Shown: positions 17,300 through 27,511 of the stretch, piece after piece
Layout: the number at the start of each line of letters is the position of its first letter
How positions within the stretch are numbered: the stretch's first letter is position 1
Source of the DNA: Mesorhizobium sp. DCY119
GTDB lineage: Bacteria; Pseudomonadota; Alphaproteobacteria; Rhizobiales; Rhizobiaceae
NCBI RefSeq assembly: GCF_003590645.1
Contig: NZ_CP031834.1
Span: 4,732,001 to 4,796,000, forward strand
DNA: 64,000 nt
Direction: 5' to 3'
The notes under the pieces: model-generated
Seen by the model: the letters and a program-made list of their open reading frames with translations, nothing else
Told to the model about the DNA's origin: nothing
Database searches by the model: none
Position numbers and translations under genes: made by a program

Positions 17300-18454
17300 C
17301 GCTGTATTGCCGCCCGGCCTGTCTTCGCGGTCGCCGGTCCAGCCCAGCGAGATCGCCGATCAGCCTTTCCAGCGCGGCGAGGCTGCCGCCATCGGCGACG
17401 AGATCGAGGCTGGGCAGGATGCCGGCCATGGCGCGTGTGACCGGGCGATAGCGCGGATCGGCGGCCAGCGGCGTGACCCAGACGAGCCGGTGGCCGAGGC
17501 GGGACAGACGCTCGACGGCGTGGACCATAGCTCCGGGATCGCCGCGCTCCAGCCCATCGGAAAACACGATGACCACCGCGCCGCGCACGAGGGCGGTGTG
17601 GCGCGAGACACTCAGAAAATCCTCGAGCGAGCGGCCGATCAGCGTGCCGCCGTCGAAGTCGAAAACGATGTCGGCGAGGCCGGCCAGCGCCTGCTCCTCA
17701 TTTCGGTGTTTCAGCACCTTCGTCACCCGCGACAGCCGCGTGCCGAAGCAGAAGGTCTCGACCTTGGGCCGCTGCCGCGTCAGCAGATGGGCGAAGCGCA
17801 GATAGGGCTCCGACTGCGCCTTCATCGAGCCGGAAACATCGATGAGGAGAAGCAGCCGGCGCGGGCGTTCCGGCCGCGCCTGCCTGAGAATCCGCAGCGT
17901 CTCGCCGAAGGTTTTCCGCGCCGCGCGGATGGTGCCGGCAAGGTCGATGCGATGGCCCGCCGGAGCCGGCCGCCAGCTTCGACTGCGCGTTGCCGGCAGG
18001 CGGTCGAGGCGGCGGCGCATGCGGGCAAGCGTGTCGCGGTCGTCTTCACCGGCGCGGGCGAAATTCTTGCGGTTGCGCACATGATCGTCGGCAGCCGCCT
18101 GCCCCGCGGCATCGCCATCGAGCAGATCGAGACGCTGGTCGCTGCCCTGCGGGCGGTCGCTGCGCGGGCTTTCCTGCTCGTCCGGCGATTTGACCACGCC
18201 GGCAATGGGGGCGGCGCCAAACCAAACCTCGAACACGGAATCGTAGAGCGGAAATTCTTCCGGTGAGGCCGTGAGCGTGACGCGGCCGGCGCGCGCCAGA
18301 TCGCCGATGCCAGAAAGCCGCGACACGCGCACGGCGTGAAGGTAATTCATCGCGCGGCCGGGGTCGATCGGCAGGCCGGCCTCGCGCAGCGCTGCGGGAA
18401 AACCGGCGAGCAGCTCAGTGCCCAGCGCTGCCGGCAGGCTGTTTGCGGTGGCGC

Positions 18455-18458
<4 letters not shown>
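17247..18458 (-). CDS. VWA domain protein, CoxE-like
   Basis: The 403-residue product starts at the ATG at 18458, which overlaps the MoxR gene stop (ATGA). The MIDAS motif DVSGS sits near residue 205, and FSDGLERGD near 320 is typical of CoxE. CoxE with the MoxR-type CoxD matures the Mo active site of CO dehydrogenase, so this protein likely helps assemble the Mo enzyme of the same operon. The last 14 or so residues (FEAPLRQAQGRTSG) are encoded by an intergenic repeat, so the native C-terminus was probably replaced. Confidence 0.85.
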
Positions 18459-19309
<851 letters not shown>

Positions 19310-19336
19310 GAGGCCCTCGACGTAGGTTTGACGGCA

Positions 19337-19494
19337 GCACCCCCCTCTGGCCTGCCGGCCATCTCCCCCTCAAGGGGGGAGATTAGCTGCTTCCCGGCTT
19401 TCGCCAGTCGCAAACGTTTCAGGATGAACGGGACGGGCGAGCTGCTAATCTCCCCCCTTGAGGGGGAGATGGCCGGCAGGCCAGAGGGGGGTGC
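19337..19494. repeat. REP-like element 1 (51-bp perfect inverted repeat)
   Basis: Two 51-base arms (19337-19387 and 19444-19494) are exact inverse complements around a 56-base spacer. Each arm itself contains a CCCCCTCAAGGGGGG-type hairpin. It lies between the EthD gene stop and the MoxR gene start, within one transcription unit. Confidence 0.9.
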
Positions 19495-19515
19495 CTGCGG
19501 TTGCATCACAATCCC

Positions 19516-19824
19516 CTAAAACTGCAATTTCTCGTCGCACACCATCCGAAACCGATTGGAACAATGCGCGGCAGCATCGCCGCCCGCAGCCTTGCCGGCC
19601 TCGGTGGCGAAGGCGTCGGCCATGGCCTGCTCGCTGTCGAAATACATTTCCGAAACGCCGTCGAAGGGTGCCTCGGCATTCTCGGCGCGGAGCACGTTGG
19701 AGGTGTATTTGCGCATGCCCGGCAGGTTGCGGGCGAAGGCGACGTGATCCTCCAGAATCCATTTGCGGAAATCCTGAAAGCTCATGCCGTCCTTGCGCTT
19801 CATCAGGGCCATGACTTTGATCAT
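19516..19824 (-). CDS. EthD-domain small protein
   Basis: This 102-residue ferredoxin-like (dimeric alpha-beta barrel) protein has the EthD pattern: KVMALMKRKDGMSFQDFRKW at the start, HVAFARNLPG in the middle and EMYFDSEQAM. EthD proteins accompany various degradation operons, with mostly unknown function. It lies 18 bases after the Mo-subunit C-terminal ORF, so it belongs to the same operon. Confidence 0.8.
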   Translation of the reverse strand: MIKVMALMKRKDGMSFQDFRKWILEDHVAFARNLPGMRKYTSNVLRAENAEAPFDGVSEMYFDSEQAMADAFATEAGKAAGGDAAAHCSNRFRMVCDEKLQF

Positions 19825-19842
19825 TCCATTGTCCTCTCGATT

Positions 19843-20853
19843 TCAGTTCGGGTTGCCGCGCAGCGCATCAAGGCCGCGCAGGATTTTTTCGGGCGTGATC
19901 GGCATCGAGGTGACGCGCACGCCACAGGCATCGAAGATGGCATTGGCGATGGCGGGAATGGGCGAATTGGCCGTCATTTCGCCGATGCCTTTCGCGCCGT
20001 AAGGGCCGTTGGAGGACGGCCGTTCGATGATGACGGAATCCATCTCGGCGATGTCGCCCGGCCCCGGCATCAGGTATTCGGAGAAATCGAGCGGGCCGTG
20101 CGCGCGGCTGGGATAATAGGGCTCCGTCGTCTCGTAGAGCGCGTGGCTGATGCCCATCCAGGCGCCGCCGACGATCTGCTGGTGGGCGAGCGCCGGGTTC
20201 ATGGCGCGGCCGATCTCGTAGGCGTTGGTCATCTTGAGCACGGTGACGTCGCCGGTCTCGTCATCGACCTCGACCTCGGCGATGGTGCAGGCGTGGGCCT
20301 GGCAGGAATCCGGGTCCATTTCGCCGGTCTCGGGCACGACCTCGCTTTTCGGCTTGAGATACATGCCGCGTCCGGAAATGGTCCGGCCATGCTTGAAATG
20401 GGCGGCGAGCGCGACATCGAGCACGGCGATGCCCTTGTCGGGCGCGCCATTGACATGGATGCGGCCCTTGCCGTCGGTGACGAGGTCGCCGGCATCGACT
20501 TCCAGTTCGGTCGCCGCCACGCTCATCATCACTTCGCGCGCTTCCTTCGCCGCCATCATGATGGCGTTGCCGATGCGGTGCGTGCCGCGCGAGGCGAAGG
20601 TGCCCATGCAGTGCGGCCCGGTGTCGGTGTCGGCGGTGTCGATCATCACGCTTTCATAGGGCACGCCCAGCGTTTCGGCGGCGATCTGCGCGCCGACGGT
20701 CTTGATGCCCTGCCCGAGATCGACGGAGGAAAGCGTGATGACGAAGCTGCCGGTGGTCGTCGCGTGGATCAGCGCCTGAGACGGGTCTCCGCCGAGGTTC
20801 ATGCCGGTGGGATAGTTCACTGCCGCAACGCCGCGGCCCTTCAGCCTCGCCAT
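19843..20853 (-). CDS. Mo-hydroxylase large subunit, C-terminal half (second molybdopterin-binding domain)
   Basis: The product has 336 residues from the ATG at 20853, which has GGAG upstream; a longer ORF would start inside a repeat. It matches the C-terminal half of xanthine dehydrogenase/CoxL-type Mo subunits: SVDLGQG near 43, FASRGTHR near 89, and GAKGIGEMTANSP near 305, where the Glu is the conserved active-site base. The N-terminal half is a separate upstream ORF (21068-22429). The two polypeptides could assemble, or the gene could be broken. Confidence 0.85.
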   Translation of the reverse strand: MARLKGRGVAAVNYPTGMNLGGDPSQALIHATTTGSFVITLSSVDLGQGIKTVGAQIAAETLGVPYESVMIDTADTDTGPHCMGTFASRGTHRIGNAIMMAAKEAREVMMSVAATELEVDAGDLVTDGKGRIHVNGAPDKGIAVLDVALAAHFKHGRTISGRGMYLKPKSEVVPETGEMDPDSCQAHACTIAEVEVDDETGDVTVLKMTNAYEIGRAMNPALAHQQIVGGAWMGISHALYETTEPYYPSRAHGPLDFSEYLMPGPGDIAEMDSVIIERPSSNGPYGAKGIGEMTANSPIPAIANAIFDACGVRVTSMPITPEKILRGLDALRGNPN

Positions 20854-20877
20854 TTTGCATCTCCATATGAAATTCGA

Positions 20878-21010
20878 CCCCCACTCCGTCGCGCTTCGCG
20901 CGCCACCTCTCCCCCGATCGACGGGGGAGAGGAAACGTCTGCAAGGCTGGCGCCCTTCCTCTCCCCTTTTGAGGGGGAGAGGTGGTTTGCGAAGCAAACC
21001 GGAGTGGGGG
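20878..21010. repeat. REP-like element 2 between the two Mo-subunit ORFs
   Basis: Outer arms CCCCCACTCCG and CGGAGTGGGGG enclose two hairpins built on CCTCTCCCCC-type stems. The heptamer CCATATG occurs on both sides (20863-20869 and 21020-21026), a possible target-site duplication. Confidence 0.85.
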
Positions 21011-21067
21011 TAGGCTGTGCCATATGCGATTGCCCAGAGGGAACAAGGGTGGGGGTAAGCTCCATGC

Positions 21068-22429
21068 TCAGCCCTCCCTCGTCATCGAGGACATTTTGGC
21101 AAAGCGCGGCGCAAGCTGCTTGCCGGTCTGGCGGGCGGCGGCCTGGATGACTTCGACCAGGGCGGCGCCATCGACCTTCTTGCGATGGGCCTTCATGTCG
21201 CCGTCGCGATAGGCATTGAGCAGCCGCAGTTCCATCGGGTCCATGTCGAGGAAGCGCGCGATCTGGTCCATCTGCGATTCCAGCGCGAAATCGCCGATGG
21301 TCACGCCGAAGCCGCGCATGGCCGAGGACGGGGTGCGGTTGGTGTAGACACAATAGGCATCGACATGGACATTGGGGATCGTATAGGGGCCCGGCATGTG
21401 GGCGGCGGCCTTGGTGGTGCCGTAGGTGGAATGGCGGCAATAGGCGCCGGCATCGACATAGAGCGTGATTTTCCGGGCGACGATGCGCCCGTCTTTCATG
21501 ACGCCATCCTTGATGTAGATGCGCTCGGCGGCGCGCGGCGACGACACCTGCATCTCCTCGGCGCGGCTGTAGGCATATTTCACCGGCCGGTTGGTGAGCA
21601 TGGCGCCCAGGGCCGCGATCGGCTCGACGATGACATCGACCTTGCCGCCGAAACCGCCGCCAACCGTGCCACCGACCAGCCGCAGCTTGTTGAACGGCAC
21701 ACCGAGGATGAGCGCCATGTTGTCGAGGGTGAAATAGAGCGCCTGCGTGTTGGAATAGATGGTGATGCGGCCATTGCCCTCCGGCTTTGCCGTGCAGCCG
21801 GTGGTCTCTGTCGGCGCATGCTCGATGGGCGAGGAATCGTAGCGGTGCTCGATGACGTGGTCGGCCTCGGCAAAACCCTTGTCGACATCGCCGAAGCGGA
21901 TGCGCCGGCAATTGTGGCCCTCATAGACGAAGTAGTTGGTGCCATCCTTCTTGAAGGGCGTGGAGGTCATCGCCTCCTCCACATCGAAGACAGGGGCCAA
22001 GTCCTCATAGTCGACCACCACGCGGCGCGCGGCCTCAAGGGCTGCCTGCGGCGTCTCGGCCAGCACGGCGCAGATCTGCTCGCCCATGAACAGTACGCGG
22101 TCTTCCGGCAGCACCGGCTCGTCGTCGGGGCCGACGCCGATCAGTTTCAGGATCGTGTACCAGTTGTTGGGCACGTCCTTGTGGGTAAGGATGCGCACGA
22201 CGCCCGGCACCTTCATGGCAGCCTCGGTGTCGATGCCCTTGATCAGCGCGTGATGGCGGGTGGAGCGCACCATTTTCAGGTGCAGCGTGTTGGGGAAAGT
22301 CACATCCTCGTAGAACTGCGTGCGCCCGGTGACATGGCCGCGCGCATCGGCACGCTGGACGCTTTCACCGACGACCGAAAGCTCGGCCTCGCGTTCCTTG
22401 GCGAAGAAGCTGGTGTCGATCTTTTCCAT
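21068..22429 (-). CDS. Mo-hydroxylase large subunit, N-terminal half
   Basis: The product has 453 residues from the ATG at 22429 (GAGG upstream; a GTG at 22444 overlapping the upstream stop is the alternative). It contains the a/b hammerhead domain (about 20-135, with GRTQFYEDV and FMGEQICAVLAE) and the first Mo-binding domain (GGTVGGGFGGK near 270). The active-site loop reads TPSSAMRGFGV, unlike form I CODH (AYxCSFR) or form II (AYRGAGR), so CO is unlikely to be the substrate. It stops at TREG-TGA, where normal large subunits continue for about 320 residues. Confidence 0.87.
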   Translation of the reverse strand: MEKIDTSFFAKEREAELSVVGESVQRADARGHVTGRTQFYEDVTFPNTLHLKMVRSTRHHALIKGIDTEAAMKVPGVVRILTHKDVPNNWYTILKLIGVGPDDEPVLPEDRVLFMGEQICAVLAETPQAALEAARRVVVDYEDLAPVFDVEEAMTSTPFKKDGTNYFVYEGHNCRRIRFGDVDKGFAEADHVIEHRYDSSPIEHAPTETTGCTAKPEGNGRITIYSNTQALYFTLDNMALILGVPFNKLRLVGGTVGGGFGGKVDVIVEPIAALGAMLTNRPVKYAYSRAEEMQVSSPRAAERIYIKDGVMKDGRIVARKITLYVDAGAYCRHSTYGTTKAAAHMPGPYTIPNVHVDAYCVYTNRTPSSAMRGFGVTIGDFALESQMDQIARFLDMDPMELRLLNAYRDGDMKAHRKKVDGAALVEVIQAAARQTGKQLAPRFAKMSSMTREG

Positions 22430-22440
22430 GGCCCGTTTCC

Positions 22441-22935
22441 TCACGCCGCTTCGGCGCGGCTGGCCGACTTGACCCTGACGGCGGCATCGAGAATGGCGTC
22501 GATGATCGCCTCATAGCCGGTGCAGCGGCAGATGTTGCCGGAGATCGCGCGCACGACATCGTCGCGCGCCGGGTTCGGATTCTTCGCCAGCAAAGCAGCC
22601 GCAACCATGATCATGCCCGAAGTGCAGAAGCCGCATTGGGTGGCGAAACCTTCGAGGAATGCCTCCTGGATCGGATGCAGCCCTTGCGGCGGGGTCAGGC
22701 CCTCGATGGTTTCGACATGCGCGCCTTCGATCGTCTCGACCGGCAGCATGCAGGACATTGCCGTCCTGCCGTCGACCAGCACGGTGCAGGTGCCGCAGGC
22801 GCCCTGCTCGCAGCCGCGCCGCGTGCCGGTAAGCCCCTGGCTCTCACGCAGCACGTCGAGCAGCGTCGTGCCGGGGGCCGCCAGCATCTGGCGCTCGGCG
22901 CCGTTGATGGTGAGCGATACGACGGAATGCTTCAT
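22441..22935 (-). CDS. Mo-hydroxylase 2Fe-2S small subunit (CoxS/XdhA type)
   Basis: This 164-residue protein has the plant-ferredoxin-like cluster Cys42, 47, 50, 62 (CEQGACGTC) and the C-terminal cluster Cys101, 104, 136, 138 (CGFC, CRC). It passes electrons from the Mo centre to FAD. Its position after the FAD subunit and before the Mo subunit gives the M-S-L order of cox operons. Confidence 0.93.
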   Translation of the reverse strand: MKHSVVSLTINGAERQMLAAPGTTLLDVLRESQGLTGTRRGCEQGACGTCTVLVDGRTAMSCMLPVETIEGAHVETIEGLTPPQGLHPIQEAFLEGFATQCGFCTSGMIMVAAALLAKNPNPARDDVVRAISGNICRCTGYEAIIDAILDAAVRVKSASRAEAA

Positions 22936-22972
22936 GGCTACCCTCCCGGTGGCTATTTTTCGCTGGTACCGA

Positions 22973-23782
22973 TTATTCGCCGAGCAACGCCCGCCTGACG
23001 TGCACCGGCGTCACGCGCGCCCGGTACCAGGCGCTGGCATAGGCATCGTCGGCCGGGTCGATGTCCTTCAAGGCTTCCTTTGCGGCGGCTTCGACATGCG
23101 CGTGGTCGAAGGGTTTTCCCGTCAGCGCCTTCTCGACGGACGTTGCACGAACCGGCGTCTTCGCCACACCGCCGAGCGCGATGCGGGCTGACGAGACGAC
23201 ACGTCCTTCCAGCACCACGACCGCAGCGACCGTGACGATTGCGGCAGAGTTGAACGCCTTGCGTGTCGCCTTGGTGAATTTGAACGCGTCTTTTGCCGGT
23301 AGCGTGAGGCTGATCTGCGTGACGATTTCGCCTGCTTTCACGCCGCTGGAAACGGTCTGCTCAACCGGCTCGATACGCTCAGCCCCTGGACCAGCGATGG
23401 TGGCTGTCGCACCCAGCGCGATCAGGCAGACGGCAAGATCGCCATAGGGCTGCTTGACGAAAAGATTGCCGCCGACGGTCGCCATGTTGCGGATGGTGGG
23501 CGAGGCGATGGTGTCCAGAGCGGGGCGCAGGAAGGCCAGCGCCTTCTCGTCCTCCAACTCGGCAAGCGTGGTTGCCGCTCCAATTGTGGTCTTGCCAGTT
23601 TCGACGCTGATGCCGGAGAGCCCGACCTTGCGCAGGCTGACAAGACTGGTGAAAGCGTCGGTGCCGTAGTTCAGCACCGGCATGACCACCGTACCGCCGG
23701 CGAGGATGATCGCGCCTTCCAGGCTCGACAGGAATCGCTGTGCTTCGGGCACGGAGCCCGGCATTGCCACGGTCTGAAGCAT
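22973..23782 (-). CDS. Mo-hydroxylase FAD-binding subunit (CoxM type)
   Basis: This 269-residue protein contains the FAD-contact motifs AGGTVVMP (about 28-35) and TIRNMATVGGNL (about 95-106), and ends in a CO-dehydrogenase-flavoprotein-like C-terminal domain. It is the first gene of the leftward operon, with a likely promoter in the 142-bp gap to the divergent GntR gene. Confidence 0.9.
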   Translation of the reverse strand: MLQTVAMPGSVPEAQRFLSSLEGAIILAGGTVVMPVLNYGTDAFTSLVSLRKVGLSGISVETGKTTIGAATTLAELEDEKALAFLRPALDTIASPTIRNMATVGGNLFVKQPYGDLAVCLIALGATATIAGPGAERIEPVEQTVSSGVKAGEIVTQISLTLPAKDAFKFTKATRKAFNSAAIVTVAAVVVLEGRVVSSARIALGGVAKTPVRATSVEKALTGKPFDHAHVEAAAKEALKDIDPADDAYASAWYRARVTPVHVRRALLGE

Positions 23783-23844
23783 GGTCTCCTCCCAGAGATC
23801 AGGCGATCTGTTTGCGCTGGTTGTTGCGCGGGCCGTCTTCGGCC

Positions 23845-23870
23845 TTGATTATCTATTATCGATAAATCAA
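23845..23870. promoter_or_regulatory. Dyad operator between the Mo-hydroxylase operon and its GntR gene
   Basis: Outer arms TTGATT and AATCAA enclose the perfect 10-bp palindrome TTATCGATAA (23856-23865). This lies in the divergent intergenic region and is a plausible site for the FCD-type regulator at 23925. The stretch is clearly AT-richer than its surroundings. Confidence 0.55.
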
Positions 23871-23924
23871 AATCGCTTTGTCAACTCTGGTCCGACCAAA
23901 TAAGATGCTGCAACGCAGTAGCAG

Positions 23925-24632
23925 ATGGATTCGGCAGGACATTCGATGAGCGAAATGCGCAGGGTAAAAGCGGAGATGGGGAAGTTGCCGGATACGGGCT
24001 TCGTCAACACGCCGCTGAGGCAGCGGCTGAAGGAGGTGCTGCTGCGCCGCATCCTCGGCGGGCATTACGACCCCGGCGAGCGGCTGATCGAACTGCGCAT
24101 CGCCGAGGAATTCGGCACCAGCCAGGGCCCGGTGCGCGAGGCGTTGCGGGAACTGGAAGCGACCGGCCTCGTCACCAACCTGCCCCGGCGTGGTACCTAC
24201 GTCTCCGAAGTGATGGGCGATGGCCTGCGCGAAATCTACACCGTGCGCGGCGCGCTGGAGGAGCAGGCGACGCGCATCGCCACCACGCAGCGCGCCTGCG
24301 ACCTCGATTATCTGCAGCGCGAGGTCGACCTGATGCGCGACGCCGCAGTGGCCGGCGACACGCATGGCGTGGTCGAGCATTCGGTAAAATTCCACCGCTC
24401 GATCATGGAAGCGGCGAAGAACCGGCTGCTGCTCAACATCTGGCAGTCGCTGCAGATCGAGACGCGCACCACCATCACCATGCTGACGGAGGGGCTGGAT
24501 CTGGTCGAGATCGCCGACAGCCACCAGCCGATCATCGACGCCATCGCCAGCGGCAATGCCGAGGAAGCGGCGCGGGTGGCGCGTGAGCATCAGGATTATT
24601 TCGAGCGCCTGCCGGTGCCGACGCGGGCGTGA
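23925..24632 (+). CDS. GntR family transcriptional regulator, FadR/FCD subfamily
   Basis: The 235-residue product (ATG 23925; ATG 23946 has a better ribosome-binding site and would remove 7 residues) has an N-terminal winged helix (about 30-95, with EFGTSQGPVREALRELEATG) and a C-terminal FCD domain with the metal-type His residues (EHSVKFHRSIMEA, DSHQPIIDAI). It is divergent from the Mo-hydroxylase operon and likely controls it and perhaps the M24 gene downstream. Confidence 0.87.
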   Translation: MDSAGHSMSEMRRVKAEMGKLPDTGFVNTPLRQRLKEVLLRRILGGHYDPGERLIELRIAEEFGTSQGPVREALRELEATGLVTNLPRRGTYVSEVMGDGLREIYTVRGALEEQATRIATTQRACDLDYLQREVDLMRDAAVAGDTHGVVEHSVKFHRSIMEAAKNRLLLNIWQSLQIETRTTITMLTEGLDLVEIADSHQPIIDAIASGNAEEAARVAREHQDYFERLPVPTRA

Positions 24633-24705
24633 GCGCTAGATCACGAGTTAGCCGAGAGGCCGGCGGCAGACCGGCCAGCGGCGGAGGAATTCAGGGAGAA
24701 ATGTC

Positions 24706-25893
24706 ATGAATATCGCCACGACTGCTGCCCGACAAAGCACGGTTCCGTTCGATCACGCCAAGCTCGACGGCTTGATGGACGAGGCTGGCATCGACGTGCT
24801 GGTCGCGACGTCGAAGCACAACGTCCAGTATCTGCTCGGCGGCTACAGGTTCATCTTCTTCTCGGCGATGGAAGCGATCGGCCACAGCCGCTACCTGCCG
24901 GTGCTGATCTACGAGAAGGGTAAGCCCGACCATGCAGCCTATGTCGGCAACCGCATGGAGGGCGGCGAGCACCAGAACAATCCGTTCTGGACGCCGTCGG
25001 TGCAGACCGCGACATGGGGGTCGGCCGATGCGGCAAAGCTTGCGGCCGAGCATCTGAAGAAGATCGGCAAGGACACGGCGCGCATCGGCATCGAGCCGCC
25101 CTTCATGCCATCGGATGCGCATGGCGTGCTGCAAAGCGCCCTGCCCGGCGCGACACTCGTTGACGCCACTTCGACGCTGGAGCGCCTGCGCGCCATCAAG
25201 ACGCCGCAGGAACTGGAAAAGCTGCGCCAGGCGTCCGAACTGATCACCGATTCGATGACGGCCGTCTTCACGGGTCAACGTGCCGGCGCTAGCAAGCAGG
25301 AGATCGTCGATGCGCTGCGCCGCGAGGAGACCAATCGCGGCCTGCAGTTCGAATATTGCCTGCTGACCCTCGGCGCCAGCCACAACCGCGCCGTGTCGCC
25401 TCAGACATGGAACAAAGGCGAGGTGCTGTCGCTGGATTCGGGCGGCAATTATCACGGCTATATTGGCGACCTCTGCCGCATGGGCGTGATAGGCGAGCCG
25501 GACCAGGAATTGCAGGACCTGCTGGCCGAGATCGAAGTGGTGCAGCAGGCGGCATTCTCGCTGTGCCGCGCCGGCACGCTGGGTGGCGACATGATCGCCC
25601 ATGCCGAAAAGGCGCTGAAGGCTTCGCCGAGCGCTGCCTTCACCGATTTCTTCGCCCATGGCATGGGGCTTATCAGCCACGAAGCGCCTTTCCTGATGAC
25701 CAACCATCCGGTCGCCTATGAGGGCGTCGATGCCGGCAAGCCGCTGGAAGCCGGCATGGTGCTGTCGGTGGAGACGACCATGCTTCATCCGACGCGGGGA
25801 TTTATCAAGCTGGAGGATACGGTGGCGATTACGGAAGCCGGCTATGAGATGTTCGGTGAGCGTGGGCGGGGATGGAATGTGGGTGGGGGATGA
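24706..25893 (+). CDS. M24 family metallopeptidase (Xaa-Pro peptidase/creatinase-like)
   Basis: This 395-residue protein has a creatinase-type N-terminal domain (about 15-160) and a pita-bread catalytic domain. All five metal ligands are present: Asp244 (LDSGG), Asp255 (IGDLC), His318 (AHGMG), Glu356 (SVETT) and Glu370 (KLEDT). GGAGAAATGTC-type spacing precedes the ATG. It follows the GntR gene by 73 bases. Members include prolidases, creatinase and ectoine hydrolase (DoeA); the substrate here is open. Confidence 0.88.
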   Translation: MNIATTAARQSTVPFDHAKLDGLMDEAGIDVLVATSKHNVQYLLGGYRFIFFSAMEAIGHSRYLPVLIYEKGKPDHAAYVGNRMEGGEHQNNPFWTPSVQTATWGSADAAKLAAEHLKKIGKDTARIGIEPPFMPSDAHGVLQSALPGATLVDATSTLERLRAIKTPQELEKLRQASELITDSMTAVFTGQRAGASKQEIVDALRREETNRGLQFEYCLLTLGASHNRAVSPQTWNKGEVLSLDSGGNYHGYIGDLCRMGVIGEPDQELQDLLAEIEVVQQAAFSLCRAGTLGGDMIAHAEKALKASPSAAFTDFFAHGMGLISHEAPFLMTNHPVAYEGVDAGKPLEAGMVLSVETTMLHPTRGFIKLEDTVAITEAGYEMFGERGRGWNVGGG

Positions 25894-25936
25894 GGGTGAA
25901 CGCCTGAGGCGCAGCAATTGCTTTGGCGCCGCAAGA

Positions 25937-26094
25937 CCCCTCTCCGTCTCAGCTTCGCCGAGCCACCTCTCCCCGCAAGCGGGGCGAGGAACCCAAGTTC
26001 TGCCAAGCCTCGACTTCCGCAACGTCAGCGAGTAGCAGTTCCTCGCCCCCGCAAGGCGGGGGAGAGGTGGCGCGCGAAGCGCGACGGAGAGGGG
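25937..26094. repeat. REP-like element 3
   Basis: Outer arms CCCCTCTCCGTC and GACGGAGAGGGG; inner hairpins with CTCCCCGCAAGCGGGG and CCCCCGCAAGGCGGGGG. It fills most of the gap between the convergent M24 gene and the phn operon end. It is closely related to element 5 (32791-32939). Confidence 0.88.
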
Positions 26095-26121
26095 GGCGGC
26101 TTAGTTCCAGATGCCGGAACC

Positions 26122-26739
26122 CTACCCGCCATGCTTCTCCAGAAACGCTTCCGCATCCAACGCCCGGAAATCATCCAGCGCCGTGCGCAACCGCGCGTGG
26201 TCCCAGTCCCACCAGGCGAGCGCCTGGTAGCGCTCGGCGGTCTTGCGGTCGAAGCGTTCGCGGATCGGTTTTGCCGGCACGCCGCCGACGATGGTGTAGG
26301 GCGCGACATCCTTCGACACGACCGCCCCTGCCCCGACAGCCGCGCCGTCGCCGACGGTGACGCCGGGCAGGATGGTCGAGCCGTGACCGAGCCAGGTGTC
26401 GTGGCCGATGGTCACCGCGTTTGAGCGGCGCCATTCGAAGAACTCTTCTTCGTGGGTGGCGTCGTCCCAGTAGTCGGAGGCGCGGTAGGTGAAGTGATGC
26501 AGCGTCGGCCGCCATGTCGGGTGGTTGGTGGCGTTGATGCGCACGGCGGCGGCAACGTTGGCAAACTTGCCGATGGCCGCGCACCAGACGCCGCAATCCT
26601 GCATGACGTAGGAATAGTCGCCGAGCGTCGTTTCGTGGATGCGCGAGCGGTCGGCGATCTCGGTGTAGCGGCCGAGCGTCGAGTTGCTGACTTCGGCGGT
26701 CGAGTGGACGCGCGGCTCTTCCGAAAGCTTGCCGCTCAT
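26122..26739 (-). CDS. Hexapeptide-repeat acetyltransferase of phosphonate operons
   Basis: This 205-residue left-handed beta-helix protein has many I/V-G-X4 repeats ([45 protein letters not shown]) and the catalytic-type His in NHPTWR. It matches the phn-associated transferase family (TIGR03308). It overlaps phnL by 4 bases and ends the C-P lyase operon. Its acceptor is unproven; aminoalkylphosphonate acetylation, as by PhnO, is one possibility. Confidence 0.87.
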   Translation of the reverse strand: MSGKLSEEPRVHSTAEVSNSTLGRYTEIADRSRIHETTLGDYSYVMQDCGVWCAAIGKFANVAAAVRINATNHPTWRPTLHHFTYRASDYWDDATHEEEFFEWRRSNAVTIGHDTWLGHGSTILPGVTVGDGAAVGAGAVVSKDVAPYTIVGGVPAKPIRERFDRKTAERYQALAWWDWDHARLRTALDDFRALDAEAFLEKHGG

Positions 26740-27443
26740 GCTGCGATCTTTCCGGCTGCAAATTCGGTGACATCGATGATGCGGTCGGCGACCGCCTCGC
26801 GCACGTCCTGATCGTGGAAGATGCCGAGCAGGGCAACGCCCGCAGCTTTCTTCTGCGCGATCAGATCCACCACGACCTGGCGGTTGACGGCATCGAGCGA
26901 GGCCGTCGGCTCGTCAAGCAGCAGCACCGGATGCGCGGTGATGAAGCCGCGCGCGATGTTGACGCGCTGCTGCTCTCCGCCCGAGAAGGTGGCGGGCGGA
27001 AGCAGCCACAGCTTTTCCGGCAGGTTGAGGCGGGCAAGCAGTTCGCGCGCCTTGTCGCGGGCGCCATCCCTGTCCTCGCCGAGCATCACCAGAGGTTCGG
27101 CGACGACATCGAGTGCGGAGACGCGCGGCACCGTGCGCAGGAACTGGCTGACATAGCCGATCGTATCACGGCGGATCCGCAGCATCGTGCGCGGGCTGGC
27201 TGTGGCGAGATCGACGAGTTCGCCGCCATGGCTGACGATGATCTGGCCTTCATCGACGGCATAGTTGCCGTAGAGCATTTTCAGGATCGAGCTTTTGCCG
27301 GCACCCGACGGCCCGCCGAGCACGGCACATTCGCCGGATTTCAGCGAGAACGAGACATTGGCTACGACCGGCAGCTTGATGCCGTCGCGCAGATGCATGG
27401 TGAAGCTCTTGGCGACTTCGGAGACGACGACGGGGGTGGGCAT
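26736..27443 (-). CDS. phnL: C-P lyase system ABC-type protein PhnL
   Basis: The 235-residue product starts at the ATG at 27443; a longer in-frame start would begin in the upstream repeat. Walker A is GPSGAGKSS, signature FSGGEQQR, and Walker B LLLDEP. PhnL is an ABC-class NTPase needed for C-P lyase function in vivo; it probably acts with PhnK on the PhnGHIJ core and not as a membrane transporter ATPase. Confidence 0.93.
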   Translation of the reverse strand: MPTPVVVSEVAKSFTMHLRDGIKLPVVANVSFSLKSGECAVLGGPSGAGKSSILKMLYGNYAVDEGQIIVSHGGELVDLATASPRTMLRIRRDTIGYVSQFLRTVPRVSALDVVAEPLVMLGEDRDGARDKARELLARLNLPEKLWLLPPATFSGGEQQRVNIARGFITAHPVLLLDEPTASLDAVNRQVVVDLIAQKKAAGVALLGIFHDQDVREAVADRIIDVTEFAAGKIAA

Positions 27444-27463
27444 GTTAGTCTCTTTCGTATTTA

Positions 27464-27510
27464 CGCGTGATCTTGTCCGAAAACCGGGTTCCACTTTTCA
27501 GGATCACGCG
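27464..27510. repeat. Short palindromic rhizobial repeat between phnK and phnL
   Basis: Arms CGCGTGATC and GATCACGCG enclose the core TTGTCCGAAAACCGG followed by a CCACTTTTC segment. A second copy of that core is at 60559-60628. It resembles the widespread intergenic palindromes of rhizobia and Brucella. Confidence 0.8.
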
Positions 27511-27511
27511 C

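Noticed and set aside
19337-21010. CRISPR-like repeats in the GC-rich inverted sequences
   Set aside because: The units are inverted arms with hairpins and one spacer, not a series of direct repeats with unique spacers, and no cas genes are present.
19843-23782. Form I or II carbon monoxide dehydrogenase (coxMSL)
   Set aside because: Order and maturation genes fit, but the active-site loop lacks AYxCSFR and AYRGAGR, so the substrate is left open.
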